Origin: a virus
Virus record (IMG/VR): IMGVR_UViG_3300012228_000023
Coordinates: 1-20,111 of that record
Length of the DNA stretch: 20,111 nucleotides
Reading direction: 5' to 3' (one strand)
In this document: positions 1 through 4,818 of the stretch, in pieces
How positions within the stretch are numbered: the stretch's first letter is position 1
Layout of the letters: each line of letters begins with the position of its first letter
Program-made: the position numbers and the translations under genes
The notes under the pieces: generated by a model
Seen by the model: only the letters and a program-made list of their open reading frames with translations
What the model was told of the DNA's origin: nothing
Database searches by the model: none

Positions 1-21
1 GTCCAGGTAGATCTGCTTCAC
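1..21 (-). CDS. Start of a gene running off the left edge (partial)
   Basis: Thirteen bases after the stop of the peptidase gene, a GTG codon at 21-19 opens a frame reading MKQIYLD to the window edge, preceded at short spacing by AGGGA. Only seven residues are visible. This beginning resembles the first beta strand of HAD-type deoxyribonucleotidases, which often start with a hydrophobic strand and DxDGV, but the motif itself lies outside the window. The start and the function are both tentative. Confidence 0.35.
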
Positions 22-33
22 GCGGTCCCTGGT

Positions 34-648
34 TTACTTCAGGTGGTTAACGACCAGGATCTCCCTGAAAGTGTGGTTGTTGTAGTACCCAGCCGATAGG
101 TTGACGGAGCACTTGTTCGCCTGGGCTCCAAGGATGGAGACGTCGGAGAATAAACCGACTTCTTCGTGGAATCCAAATGACTGGATATACGATTTGAACT
201 TTGCTGATTCGTTGTTGTAGTAGACGGCCTCGCCCTTGCCCCTTCGATCGATCTCGATAAAGTACGGAAAGAGGTCGAGGGTGTCAGCCAGGTCCACGGA
301 GGCATCCCAGGCACCTGCCCCACCGCTCTCCTCTTCGTCCAGGAATAGGACGGCGGGGTGAGGGCGTATCATATCTCTGAGTTTCAGACAGGCCCAGACT
401 CCAGCCCTGTCGTCAGCCCCCAGGCCGGTCTTGGCAGACAAGGCATTTCTTCCCCTGTCGTACGCCACGAACTTCGGTTGGGGGAATACGGTGTCCATGT
501 GCGCAACCAGGAGTGGTAGCGAAGTGTCGCCGGGCATGTAGCACCAGTTCTCACTTCGAATCGCTGTGGCATCCAGTGTACCCGCCAGGTTGTGGATCTG
601 GGGGATCGACATCTTGAGGATCTCAATGATGCCGATCTTCTTCATCAT
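34..648 (-). CDS. Small M20/M28-like zinc metallopeptidase
   Basis: A 204-residue protein with the ordered metal-site signature of co-catalytic zinc exopeptidases (clan MH): AHMDTV (H50, D52), GLGADDRAG (D79/D80), LDEEESGG (E105-E107), EIDRRG (D134) and a late histidine in YYNNHT (H192). In this clan two zincs activate water to remove N-terminal residues or cleave small peptides or amides. The protein is far shorter than typical M20 enzymes (350-450 residues) and has no room for the lid/dimerisation domain, so it is a minimal catalytic core. AAGGAG sits 6 nt upstream of the first of two tandem ATGs, so I chose 648; the second ATG at 645 is possible. It is the most downstream complete gene of the early block and follows the zinc-knuckle gene by 24 nt. 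The substrate is unknown. Confidence 0.85.
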   Translation of the reverse strand: MMKKIGIIEILKMSIPQIHNLAGTLDATAIRSENWCYMPGDTSLPLLVAHMDTVFPQPKFVAYDRGRNALSAKTGLGADDRAGVWACLKLRDMIRPHPAVLFLDEEESGGAGAWDASVDLADTLDLFPYFIEIDRRGKGEAVYYNNESAKFKSYIQSFGFHEEVGLFSDVSILGAQANKCSVNLSAGYYNNHTFREILVVNHLK

Positions 649-672
649 GAGGTACTCCTTTTTCTTAGGTGT

Positions 673-2007
673 TTAGGCAGCTTTCTCCGCCTCGATCTTG
701 TTTACGCACTCGTCGCAGTACCCTTTGGTGTTTAGATGGTCTTCGTGGAAGCGCTCTCCGCATTCCTCGCAGTCGTTGGTGACCTGCTCCACACAAGCGG
801 GGCAGTACCAGTCATCTTCGACTTCGTTCATATTCCCTGAATCAACCAGTTCTCCGCACTCCTCGCAGACACTGTAGTGGTTGTCTGCGCAGTACTCGCA
901 GACGGTTACTTCCATCATCCTCCCGTGGTGCCCCACCTGGTACGCCATTCTGGAGTACTGTTGGCGGAAGTACTCGTCGCAATGCTCGCATCGGAAGCAG
1001 TACTCGTTGTAGCATCCCTCGCAGTAGTGTTCGTCTTCCACGTAGAACATGTCGTCTTCGTGGAGCCGAGCGCCACATTCGAAGCACTCGTACCTGTTTT
1101 CTGCTGCTTCGTCGCGGCACTCTTCGGAACAGCAGTGGACGCAGGGTCCGTCGCTGTCGGTGAAGCCGTCGCTCGGAACGAACAAGGTCCCGCAGACGGA
1201 GCAGATGATCCTGTAGTCCAGGGTCAGGTTGTCGAAGTTACCCTCGGTGCACCGCCCGATCCAGGGGGTGTTGTTGTAGAAGATGTTGGTCTCTTCGGGG
1301 TGGTGTTCCTTCTTGAACGTGATCTCCGCGTTGCAGAAGGCCTCCAGGGCCCTCACGTAGATGTTGGTCGGGATCTCGATCTTGTTGTACTCGCTGTACC
1401 GGTTGGTCAGGAGTACGTGGGTGTCGTCCAGCACCTGGATGACCATCCTGCCTCGGGCGTACTTTTCGGTGTCCATCGGTGTGATGGTCAGGATCGACAT
1501 GCAGGGGGAGCCGTCGATCATGCGACCATTCTGCTCGTTGCACCCCCCGGGGCGGAAGCAGGAACCAGCATCTCCGTAGTCGGCCGTGGGTTCCCTCTCC
1601 GTGAAGTAGGGCTTGATGAACTTTGCCTCGCAGGTGAAGGAGGAGTAGAGGGTCCCGATCTCGCGGCAGAAGTCCGCGAACTTCAGGGCCACTACCGTCT
1701 TACCCAGAGTCGCTTCGAGGATCGTCTTCAGGGGGCGGGTGATCTTGGCGTTGTTGCTCTGGTAGAAGGTTCTGAAGTCGATGTCGGAAGTGTCCAGGGA
1801 GTCCTTGATCCAGGTCCGCAGTCGGTGCAACTCGAGATCTCTTTCGTAGGGCGTGTTGTAGTCGGGGAGCAGGGAGTACACCGTCCAGATGGTTTGGTCG
1901 ACTTGATTGCGGTGGCCTCCACCGTTTTCTGCCTTGATCGTGATAGCCGGTTGGGTCTTGAATCCGAACGGGAGCGGCAAGGTCTTGGTATCTTTCTTCT
2001 TGCTCAT
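673..2007 (-). CDS. 444-residue protein with a C-terminal array of zinc knuckles
   Basis: I do not recognise the N-terminal part (about residues 1-265). The C-terminal part, residues 269-434, is a string of CxxC pairs: C269/C272, C289/C292, C308/C311, C329/C332, C337/C340, C340/C343, C370/C373, C381/C384, C402/C405, C413/C416 and C431/C434. The pairs are separated by acidic, aromatic loops resembling LIM or treble-clef modules, for example CEECGELVDSG. Such arrays usually scaffold protein or nucleic-acid contacts. A Met 16 codons further upstream is in frame, but AGGAGGTGA lies directly before the ATG at 2007, and that ATG overlaps the stop of the preceding gene (ATGA). I therefore start at MSKKKD. 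Function is unknown; the zinc-binding call is strong from cysteine spacing. Confidence 0.85.
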   Translation of the reverse strand: MSKKKDTKTLPLPFGFKTQPAITIKAENGGGHRNQVDQTIWTVYSLLPDYNTPYERDLELHRLRTWIKDSLDTSDIDFRTFYQSNNAKITRPLKTILEATLGKTVVALKFADFCREIGTLYSSFTCEAKFIKPYFTEREPTADYGDAGSCFRPGGCNEQNGRMIDGSPCMSILTITPMDTEKYARGRMVIQVLDDTHVLLTNRYSEYNKIEIPTNIYVRALEAFCNAEITFKKEHHPEETNIFYNNTPWIGRCTEGNFDNLTLDYRIICSVCGTLFVPSDGFTDSDGPCVHCCSEECRDEAAENRYECFECGARLHEDDMFYVEDEHYCEGCYNEYCFRCEHCDEYFRQQYSRMAYQVGHHGRMMEVTVCEYCADNHYSVCEECGELVDSGNMNEVEDDWYCPACVEQVTNDCEECGERFHEDHLNTKGYCDECVNKIEAEKAA

Positions 2008-2150
2008 GCGGCGGTCACCTCCTGGTCTTGGGGGGGTTTGAACATCTCGGGACACCGGGATGCCATCCGGTGCAACTCTTCGCGTTCCCAGTCGAACATG
2101 ACGTCGATGATGGTGCAGAGGTAGTCAGCCTCGTCTTGGGTCATGAACAT
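2004..2150 (-). CDS. 48-residue acidic protein, unknown function
   Basis: This short frame (MFMTQDEADYLCTIID...) starts at an ATG preceded by AAAGGAGG at good spacing. Its first codons overlap the end of the upstream 51-residue frame, and its stop overlaps the next start (ATGA), so it lies in a translationally coupled chain. A longer reading from 2222 has no ribosome site. The sequence predicts a helical, acidic-aromatic N-terminal half and a Pro/Gln-rich tail. I do not recognise a family. Confidence 0.72.
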   Translation of the reverse strand: MFMTQDEADYLCTIIDVMFDWEREELHRMASRCPEMFKPPQDQEVTAA

Positions 2151-2296
2151 TGCTGGGCCTCCTTTTGTTTCAGTCTGGAAAGCACCATGGTGGCGCCTAT
2201 GTCTGAGGTCCATGGTTTCCACTTGACGGGCCGAGGGTTGCGGGGTGGTGTGTAGATCATTTTCTGGGCCGCACGTTTGAGGATGTTCCAGAGCAA
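2141..2296 (-). CDS. 51-residue basic protein with a TTG start
   Basis: The frame starts at TTG (2296-2294), directly downstream of AAAGGAGGTAGTGCC. The same initiation cassette precedes the 64-residue gene upstream, and this sets the start. The product (LWNILKRAAQKMIY...) is short and rich in Lys, Arg and Pro, with no recognisable domain. It overlaps the next gene by 10 nt, which suggests coupled translation. The in-frame ATG at 2380 lies inside the upstream gene without a ribosome site, so I rejected it. Existence is supported by the ribosome site and packing only. Confidence 0.6.
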   Translation of the reverse strand: MLWNILKRAAQKMIYTPPRNPRPVKWKPWTSDIGATMVLSRLKQKEAQQCS

Positions 2297-2300
2297 GGCA

Positions 2301-2495
2301 CTACCTCCTTTGGTTAAAGTTTTGATCGAGAACGAGATCCGCATCGATTTGGCTGTCGATAGCCACACAAAAAGATCCATCGATGTGGTGTTCGTCGCGG
2401 TCGTAGACGCGCATGGTGAGGGTTTTAACCACCCCCAAGGAGTTCAGGACGATGTGAACCTTTTTGGAATCGTATTTGACTGCGAGGATCTCCAA
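2301..2495 (-). CDS. 64-residue protein with a TTG start, unknown function
   Basis: TTG at 2495-2493 follows AAAGGGAGGTAGTGCC, whose TAG is the stop codon of the gene before it. The product alternates hydrophobic and charged residues (EILAVKYDSKKVHIVLNS...), which suggests a small beta-rich fold. No motif is recognised. Its own stop (TAG) is again embedded in the ribosome site of the following gene, making a tight cassette chain. Confidence 0.65.
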   Translation of the reverse strand: MEILAVKYDSKKVHIVLNSLGVVKTLTMRVYDRDEHHIDGSFCVAIDSQIDADLVLDQNFNQRR

Positions 2496-2499
2496 GGCA

Positions 2500-2742
2500 C
2501 TACCTCCCTTTGTTAACCGTTCCCAGGAAGTCCTGTTGACGTTCCCGGGTCTTGAGGTTCTCGGCGTCCCGCTCCAACTGTTCCAGTCGGAGTTCGCGGT
2601 CCCGGCGTTCGATCAGTTTCTGTCGCTGTTCGAGGCGGTACTGCTCACCGGTGCGGGAGTCATACCTGTCCTCGAAGTCACCCCCCAGGGCACTACCTGC
2701 CAGTGCCAGGAGTCCCACCCCGATCCACAAGAAGCGTTTCAT
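2500..2742 (-). CDS. 80-residue exported coiled-coil protein
   Basis: Residues 1-21 form a clear signal peptide (two basic residues, hydrophobic core LWIGVGLLALAGSALGG). A highly charged helix follows (about 25-72, rich in Glu, Arg, Gln and Leu), typical of a coiled coil. The ATG at 2742 overlaps the stop of the 27-residue membrane peptide gene (ATGA), so translation is probably coupled; no strong Shine-Dalgarno is seen. There is no lipobox cysteine. A periplasmic or envelope role follows from the signal peptide; beyond that the function is unknown. A longer start at 2784 would destroy the signal peptide. Confidence 0.75.
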   Translation of the reverse strand: MKRFLWIGVGLLALAGSALGGDFEDRYDSRTGEQYRLEQRQKLIERRDRELRLEQLERDAENLKTRERQQDFLGTVNKGR

Positions 2743-2822
2743 TTGTTGTTCTGGTCGATGACGCGGAACAGCAGACCGACCCACAAGACGATGGAGATGA
2801 AGATGATGACATCGGTGTTCAT
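2739..2822 (-). CDS. 27-residue single-pass membrane peptide
   Basis: The frame MNTDVIIFISIVLWVGLL... is almost entirely one transmembrane helix followed by a short polar tail (RVIDQNNK). AAGGAGG sits just before the ATG. The start overlaps the stop of the 88-residue gene and its own stop overlaps the next start (both ATGA), so it sits inside a coupled set with an exported protein. It may be an inner-membrane modulator; no family is recognised. Confidence 0.7.
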   Translation of the reverse strand: MNTDVIIFISIVLWVGLLFRVIDQNNK

Positions 2823-3085
2823 AGGGCCTCCTTGGTGGTGCGCGGTTCGTTGGGTTCGAAGCCGTACAGCATGTCCAGAAGGCATTTTCGGCAGAGTGTG
2901 ATCTCGGCGTACTCGCCGTCGCTCGAGTCGAATGACAGGCTGGGCATTGCCCCGCAGACCATGCACCCTTGGGTGTCGTTCAAAGTGACGATCAAGGAGC
3001 ATCCGTAGTTGGTTCGGATGCGGCCCCGTGGGTCGGGTTCGGGGGGCGGTAGGTGTTTGGTGAGATCGAACTCTGTACCTGGCAA
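2819..3085 (-). CDS. 88-residue zinc-ribbon-like protein, TTG start
   Basis: Two CxxC pairs (C41/C44 in CMVCG and C65/C68 in CRKC), 21 residues apart, form a probable single zinc-ribbon or treble-clef site. The N-terminus is Pro-rich (HLPPPEPDPRG). The start is TTG at 3085, set by AGGAGG five bases upstream; no ATG fits. It is the first protein gene after the tRNA-like RNA at 3189-3260 and is coupled to the 27-residue membrane gene. Partner and function are unknown. Confidence 0.78.
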   Translation of the reverse strand: MPGTEFDLTKHLPPPEPDPRGRIRTNYGCSLIVTLNDTQGCMVCGAMPSLSFDSSDGEYAEITLCRKCLLDMLYGFEPNEPRTTKEAL

Positions 3086-3188
3086 CTTGGCCTCCTGGTG
3101 GTGCGTGGTGGTTAGACAAACCGGGACGGGTCAGGAGGCTTCTGCTATCCCTGCCTTGTGAGTGCGCGCATTGCGCCCGTCTTTTGAT

Positions 3189-3260
3189 TGGCGTTCGAGG
3201 CCGGCTTGGGTACCGACTTCTCCTGGTTGAAGCCAGGCGTCCTAAGTAGACGACTCGAAC
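3189..3260 (-). ncRNA. tRNA-Glu-like RNA, copy 1 (anticodon-position TTC)
   Basis: On the minus strand this 72-nt element folds as a cloverleaf. Acceptor GTTCGAG/CTCGAAC (7 bp) is followed by G and an encoded CCA. The D-arm is CGTC/GACG with loop TACTTAG, the anticodon stem CCTGG/CCAGG with loop CTTCAA, the variable loop AGAA, and the T-stem GTCGG/CCGGC with loop TACCCAAG. The D-arm resembles tRNA-Glu (TCGTCTA...AGGAC in E. coli). Compared with a real tRNA-Glu, the anticodon loop has six bases and lacks U33, the D-loop is about four bases short and has no GG pair, and the T-loop has eight bases with an A after T54. Two further copies share all three changes. Standard decoding looks unlikely; GluRS recognition looks possible. 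Confidence 0.75.
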
Positions 3261-3266
3261 ATCGAG

Positions 3267-3361
3267 TGTGGAAGCCGGGGGTCTGTCCGCTGTATCCCCG
3301 TCTTACGACGACACATGCTCAACCAGGAGCGACCCGGGAACATTTGCTTGTGTCTTCCACA
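3267..3361 (-). ncRNA. Folded RNA element between tRNA-like copies 1 and 2
   Basis: An 8-bp closing helix (3267-3274 with 3354-3361, TGTGGAAG/CTTCCACA) encloses 79 nt and sits 6 nt from the tRNA-like element on each side. Reading the minus strand, inner helices include ACACA/TGTGT enclosing GCTC/GAGC, a small hairpin with a GTAA (GNRA-type) loop closed by CGTC/GACG, and GGGG/CCCC near the 3' side. It has no CCA, T-loop or clear anticodon arm, so I do not call it a tRNA. There is no open frame with a ribosome site. The strand is assumed from the neighbours. Confidence 0.5.
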
Positions 3362-3366
3362 AATTT

Positions 3367-3438
3367 TGGCGTTCCGTGCCAGATTGGATACTGACCTCTC
3401 TCGCTTGAGGGCGAGCGTCCTGGATAGACGAACGGAAC
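3367..3438 (-). ncRNA. tRNA-Glu-like RNA, copy 2 (anticodon-position CTC)
   Basis: Second 72-nt copy. Acceptor GTTCCGT/ACGGAAC, then G and CCA; D-arm CGTC/GACG with loop TATCCAG; anticodon stem CTCGC/GCGAG with loop CCTCAA; variable loop AGAG; T-stem GTCAG/CTGGC with loop TATCCAAT. The stems differ from copy 1 yet still pair, so base changes are compensatory. The loop anomalies are the same as in copy 1. If the missing loop base is U33, the anticodon position reads CTC (Glu). Confidence 0.75.
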
Positions 3439-3444
3439 AGGGGT

Positions 3445-3505
3445 GCCCTTCCAGCGGAGCGCCCGCGCTGGACTTAGCCCTGCACACCGGCTCTGCAGGG
3501 AGGGC
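3445..3505 (-). ncRNA. Three-way-junction RNA element
   Basis: An outer helix (3445-3449 GCCCT with 3501-3505 AGGGC) closes two perfect hairpins: CCAGCG/CGCTGG (3451-3456 with 3466-3471) and CCCTGCA/TGCAGGG (3478-3484 with 3494-3500). It lies between tRNA-like copy 2 and the stop codon of the 83-residue gene, so in the transcript it is the 3' trailer of that gene. It lacks a T-tract, so it is not a classical terminator. It could protect or help process the RNA ends; role unknown. Confidence 0.5.
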
Positions 3506-3511
3506 GTTGAT

Positions 3512-3763
3512 CTACGGAAGGGTGAGGGGTGAAGTGTAGGTTCCGGTGCTGGTACGCATCCTGATCTGTGCCTCCAGGAAGGCGACCTTGGCCTCGAGGA
3601 ACTTGATCTCCTTGAGGTACTGGTCCATGACGGCCTTCTGGAACCTGACCTTGTCCTGAAGTTCGACGTTCTTGAAGGCGATGATTGCGATGTCATCAGC
3701 ACTGGCTTCTTCCTTCTCGCCACAACAGATTCCCCGTTCGGGGTGACCGCAGTTGCAGGGCAT
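3512..3763 (-). CDS. 83-residue Cys-knuckle and coiled-coil protein
   Basis: The N-terminus holds MPCNCGHPERGICCG, with C3, C5, C13 and C14 plus H7 as a possible small metal knuckle. Residues about 28-68 form a heptad-rich charged helix, then a Thr/Ser/Pro tail. AGGAGG nine bases upstream supports the ATG at 3763. The gene is wedged between tRNA-like copy 3 (upstream in the transcript, CCA end only 24 nt before the ATG) and the three-way-junction element downstream. Release of copy 3 from the transcript would leave a short-leader mRNA. No family is recognised. Confidence 0.75.
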   Translation of the reverse strand: MPCNCGHPERGICCGEKEEASADDIAIIAFKNVELQDKVRFQKAVMDQYLKEIKFLEAKVAFLEAQIRMRTSTGTYTSPLTLP

Positions 3764-3787
3764 CAGGTATTACCTCCTGGAGAAAGT

Positions 3788-3859
3788 TGGCGTTCCCGGC
3801 CGGGTTCGATACCTGCATCTGTCGGTTGAGGCCGACCGTCCTGCTTAGACGACGGGAAC
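3788..3859 (-). ncRNA. tRNA-Glu-like RNA, copy 3 (anticodon-position CTC)
   Basis: Third 72-nt copy, lying alone between two protein genes. Acceptor GTTCCCG/CGGGAAC, then G and CCA; D-arm CGTC/GACG with loop TAAGCAG; anticodon stem GTCGG/CCGAC with loop CCTCAA; variable loop AGAT; T-stem GCAGG/CCGGC with one A-G mismatch and loop TATCGAAC, which looks like a normal TTCGAAC loop with an A inserted. Copies 1-3 agree in length to the base. The 42-residue gene ends 7 nt upstream. Confidence 0.75.
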
Positions 3860-3866
3860 GTGTGAA

Positions 3867-3995
3867 CTACGAGTGATCGGTGAGTTCGTGGACGATTCTG
3901 ATCATCTGCTTTCCAGCCCACCGACTCAATTCTCCAGCATTTACCCAGAAGAATCGGTAGAAGCGGAAACGGATGTTGCGCTGGTACGGGTGCAT
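3867..3995 (-). CDS. 42-residue basic aromatic protein
   Basis: The frame MHPYQRNIRFRFYRFFWVNA... starts at an ATG preceded by AAGGAGG at normal spacing. The N-terminal half is strongly basic and aromatic (Arg, Phe, Tyr, Trp), suggesting nucleic-acid or membrane-surface binding; the rest is a probable amphipathic helix. It ends 7 nt before tRNA-like copy 3. A longer frame from 4148 has no ribosome site and crosses the stop of another small gene. No family is recognised. Confidence 0.65.
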   Translation of the reverse strand: MHPYQRNIRFRFYRFFWVNAGELSRWAGKQMIRIVHELTDHS

Positions 3996-4059
3996 CGAGA
4001 GCCTCCTTCCGTGGAGGGTTTTCAGTCCAGTAGTAACGACTGGTCGACGCAGGGCACTA

Positions 4060-4155
4060 CTACTTAATGGCCCTGGGCCTGGGGTTTGGCAGTTGATCTG
4101 CGCCTTTGACTTGGCTTTTGACCTTCGTCTTTGGGGTGAAACTAACAAGACTCAT
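4060..4155 (-). CDS. 31-residue Lys/Pro-rich peptide
   Basis: ATG at 4155-4153 follows AAGGGGG at acceptable spacing and opens MSLVSFTPKTKVKSQVK..., ending in PNPRPRAIK and a TAG stop. The product is basic and probably unstructured. Support is limited to the ribosome site and the gene-dense setting. The stretch from its end to the next gene (3996-4059) holds only a small hairpin, CCAGT/ACTGG. Confidence 0.45.
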   Translation of the reverse strand: MSLVSFTPKTKVKSQVKGADQLPNPRPRAIK

Positions 4156-4211
4156 CGTGAGGCCCCCTTGGGCCGAACACATTGTGATCCTGCTTAAAGA
4201 TCTGAGTGTGG

Positions 4212-4310
4212 CCCAGATCCAAGCACTGACATTGCCGGCAGGTGGCGGGGCGAGAGGTCCCGGTCAGGGGGCATCTGCGCGTTGGGCCGGTTATCAGTGC
4301 TTGGTCTGGG
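4212..4310 (-). ncRNA. Long-helix RNA element (17 bp with one bulge)
   Basis: CCCAGA, a bulged T, and CCAAGCACTGA (4212-4229) pair fully with TCAGTGCTTGGTCTGGG (4294-4310). This gives 17 base pairs around a 64-nt interior that has a further CCGGC/GCCGG helix (4235-4239 with 4286-4290). A perfect helix this long is not expected by chance in 100 nt. It lies in the 170-nt gap between the 84-residue and 31-residue genes and has no T-tract. It might be an RNase III processing site, a stabiliser or a structured RNA. The strand is assumed from its neighbours. Confidence 0.6.
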
Positions 4311-4324
4311 TCAGGCTCCTGTGC

Positions 4325-4579
4325 TTACGCCGCTACGGCCTGGGCGGCCGCCTGAGCGGCCTTGTAGTTGGTGCCGGCGTTGCGGTCGATCGGCTCGTAG
4401 ACCTTCTTGACGGCCGGCTCGGTCGGCATCGCCTTGATCGTGATGAGCAGTTTGTCGTTCTTGATCAGCGGGTCCAGCCGGGCTCCGCTGAGCCGCAGGT
4501 CCTTGGAGACCGCCTTCGGGTCCGACAGGTCCTTGAGGGTGACGAAGTAGATCGTGTCCTTGTCCAGTCGCATTGCCAT
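4325..4579 (-). CDS. 84-residue protein of unknown function
   Basis: ATG at 4579 has AAAGGAGG at good spacing. The protein (MAMRLDKDTIYFVTLKDLSD...) looks like a small mixed alpha/beta domain with many Lys and Asp residues, and ends in an Ala/Gln-rich helix (KAAQAAAQAVAA). There are no cysteines, signal peptide or catalytic motif. It stands alone between two structured RNA elements (4212-4310 and 4659-4797). I do not recognise it. Confidence 0.78.
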   Translation of the reverse strand: MAMRLDKDTIYFVTLKDLSDPKAVSKDLRLSGARLDPLIKNDKLLITIKAMPTEPAVKKVYEPIDRNAGTNYKAAQAAAQAVAA

Positions 4580-4658
4580 GGTGTTGCCTCCTTTGATTTG
4601 TACTGCGTGGTTGACTGCGCCGCTTCCACCAGCGAGACGCTATTTAGGTAACAACAAG

Positions 4659-4797
4659 TATTTCTCTCCCCTCAACCCGAAGGGGGCGAGCATTGAGCCA
4701 TGTGGCGCCTCGCCCCGCGCCTGATCCCGTCGTCCGGTGGAGATCGGGGTGCAAGCGCGGGGCCACATGTGCTCAAGCGGAGCCGGGGAGAGAAATA
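4659..4797 (-). ncRNA. 139-nt highly structured RNA
   Basis: The outer helix is 13 perfect base pairs (TATTTCTCTCCCC 4659-4671 with 4785-4797). Inside lies a second helix: TTGAGC plus CATGTGGC (4693-4706) pairs with GCCACATG and GCTCAA (4762-4776) around one bulged base. A third is CCCGCGC/GCGCGGG (4714-4720 with 4755-4761), and a fourth ATCCCG/CGGGGT (4724-4729 with 4745-4750). Nearly the whole element is one long, branched rod. It fills most of the 239-nt gap between the 84- and 127-residue genes; the rest, 4580-4658, holds only the ribosome site of the 84-residue gene. I see no ORF with a ribosome site and no T-tract. No known family is recognised. Confidence 0.65.
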
Positions 4798-4818
4798 TGC
4801 TCTAAGGTCGTCTGCGGT

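Noticed and set aside
877-2124. Long plus-strand frame of 415 residues
   Set aside because: It is antisense to the zinc-knuckle gene, has no ribosome site and a Val/Gly/Leu-biased composition typical of a shadow frame.
2141-2380. ATG start at 2380 for the 51-residue gene
   Set aside because: It lies inside the upstream gene without a ribosome site; TTG at 2296 is directly behind AAAGGAGG.
3189-3859. Reading the tRNA-like loops as anticodon TCA (UGA suppressor)
   Set aside because: The loop has six bases and TCA would fit with T/C at 33, but body features match tRNA-Glu, and TGA acts as a real stop in many ATGA overlaps here, so recoding is unlikely.
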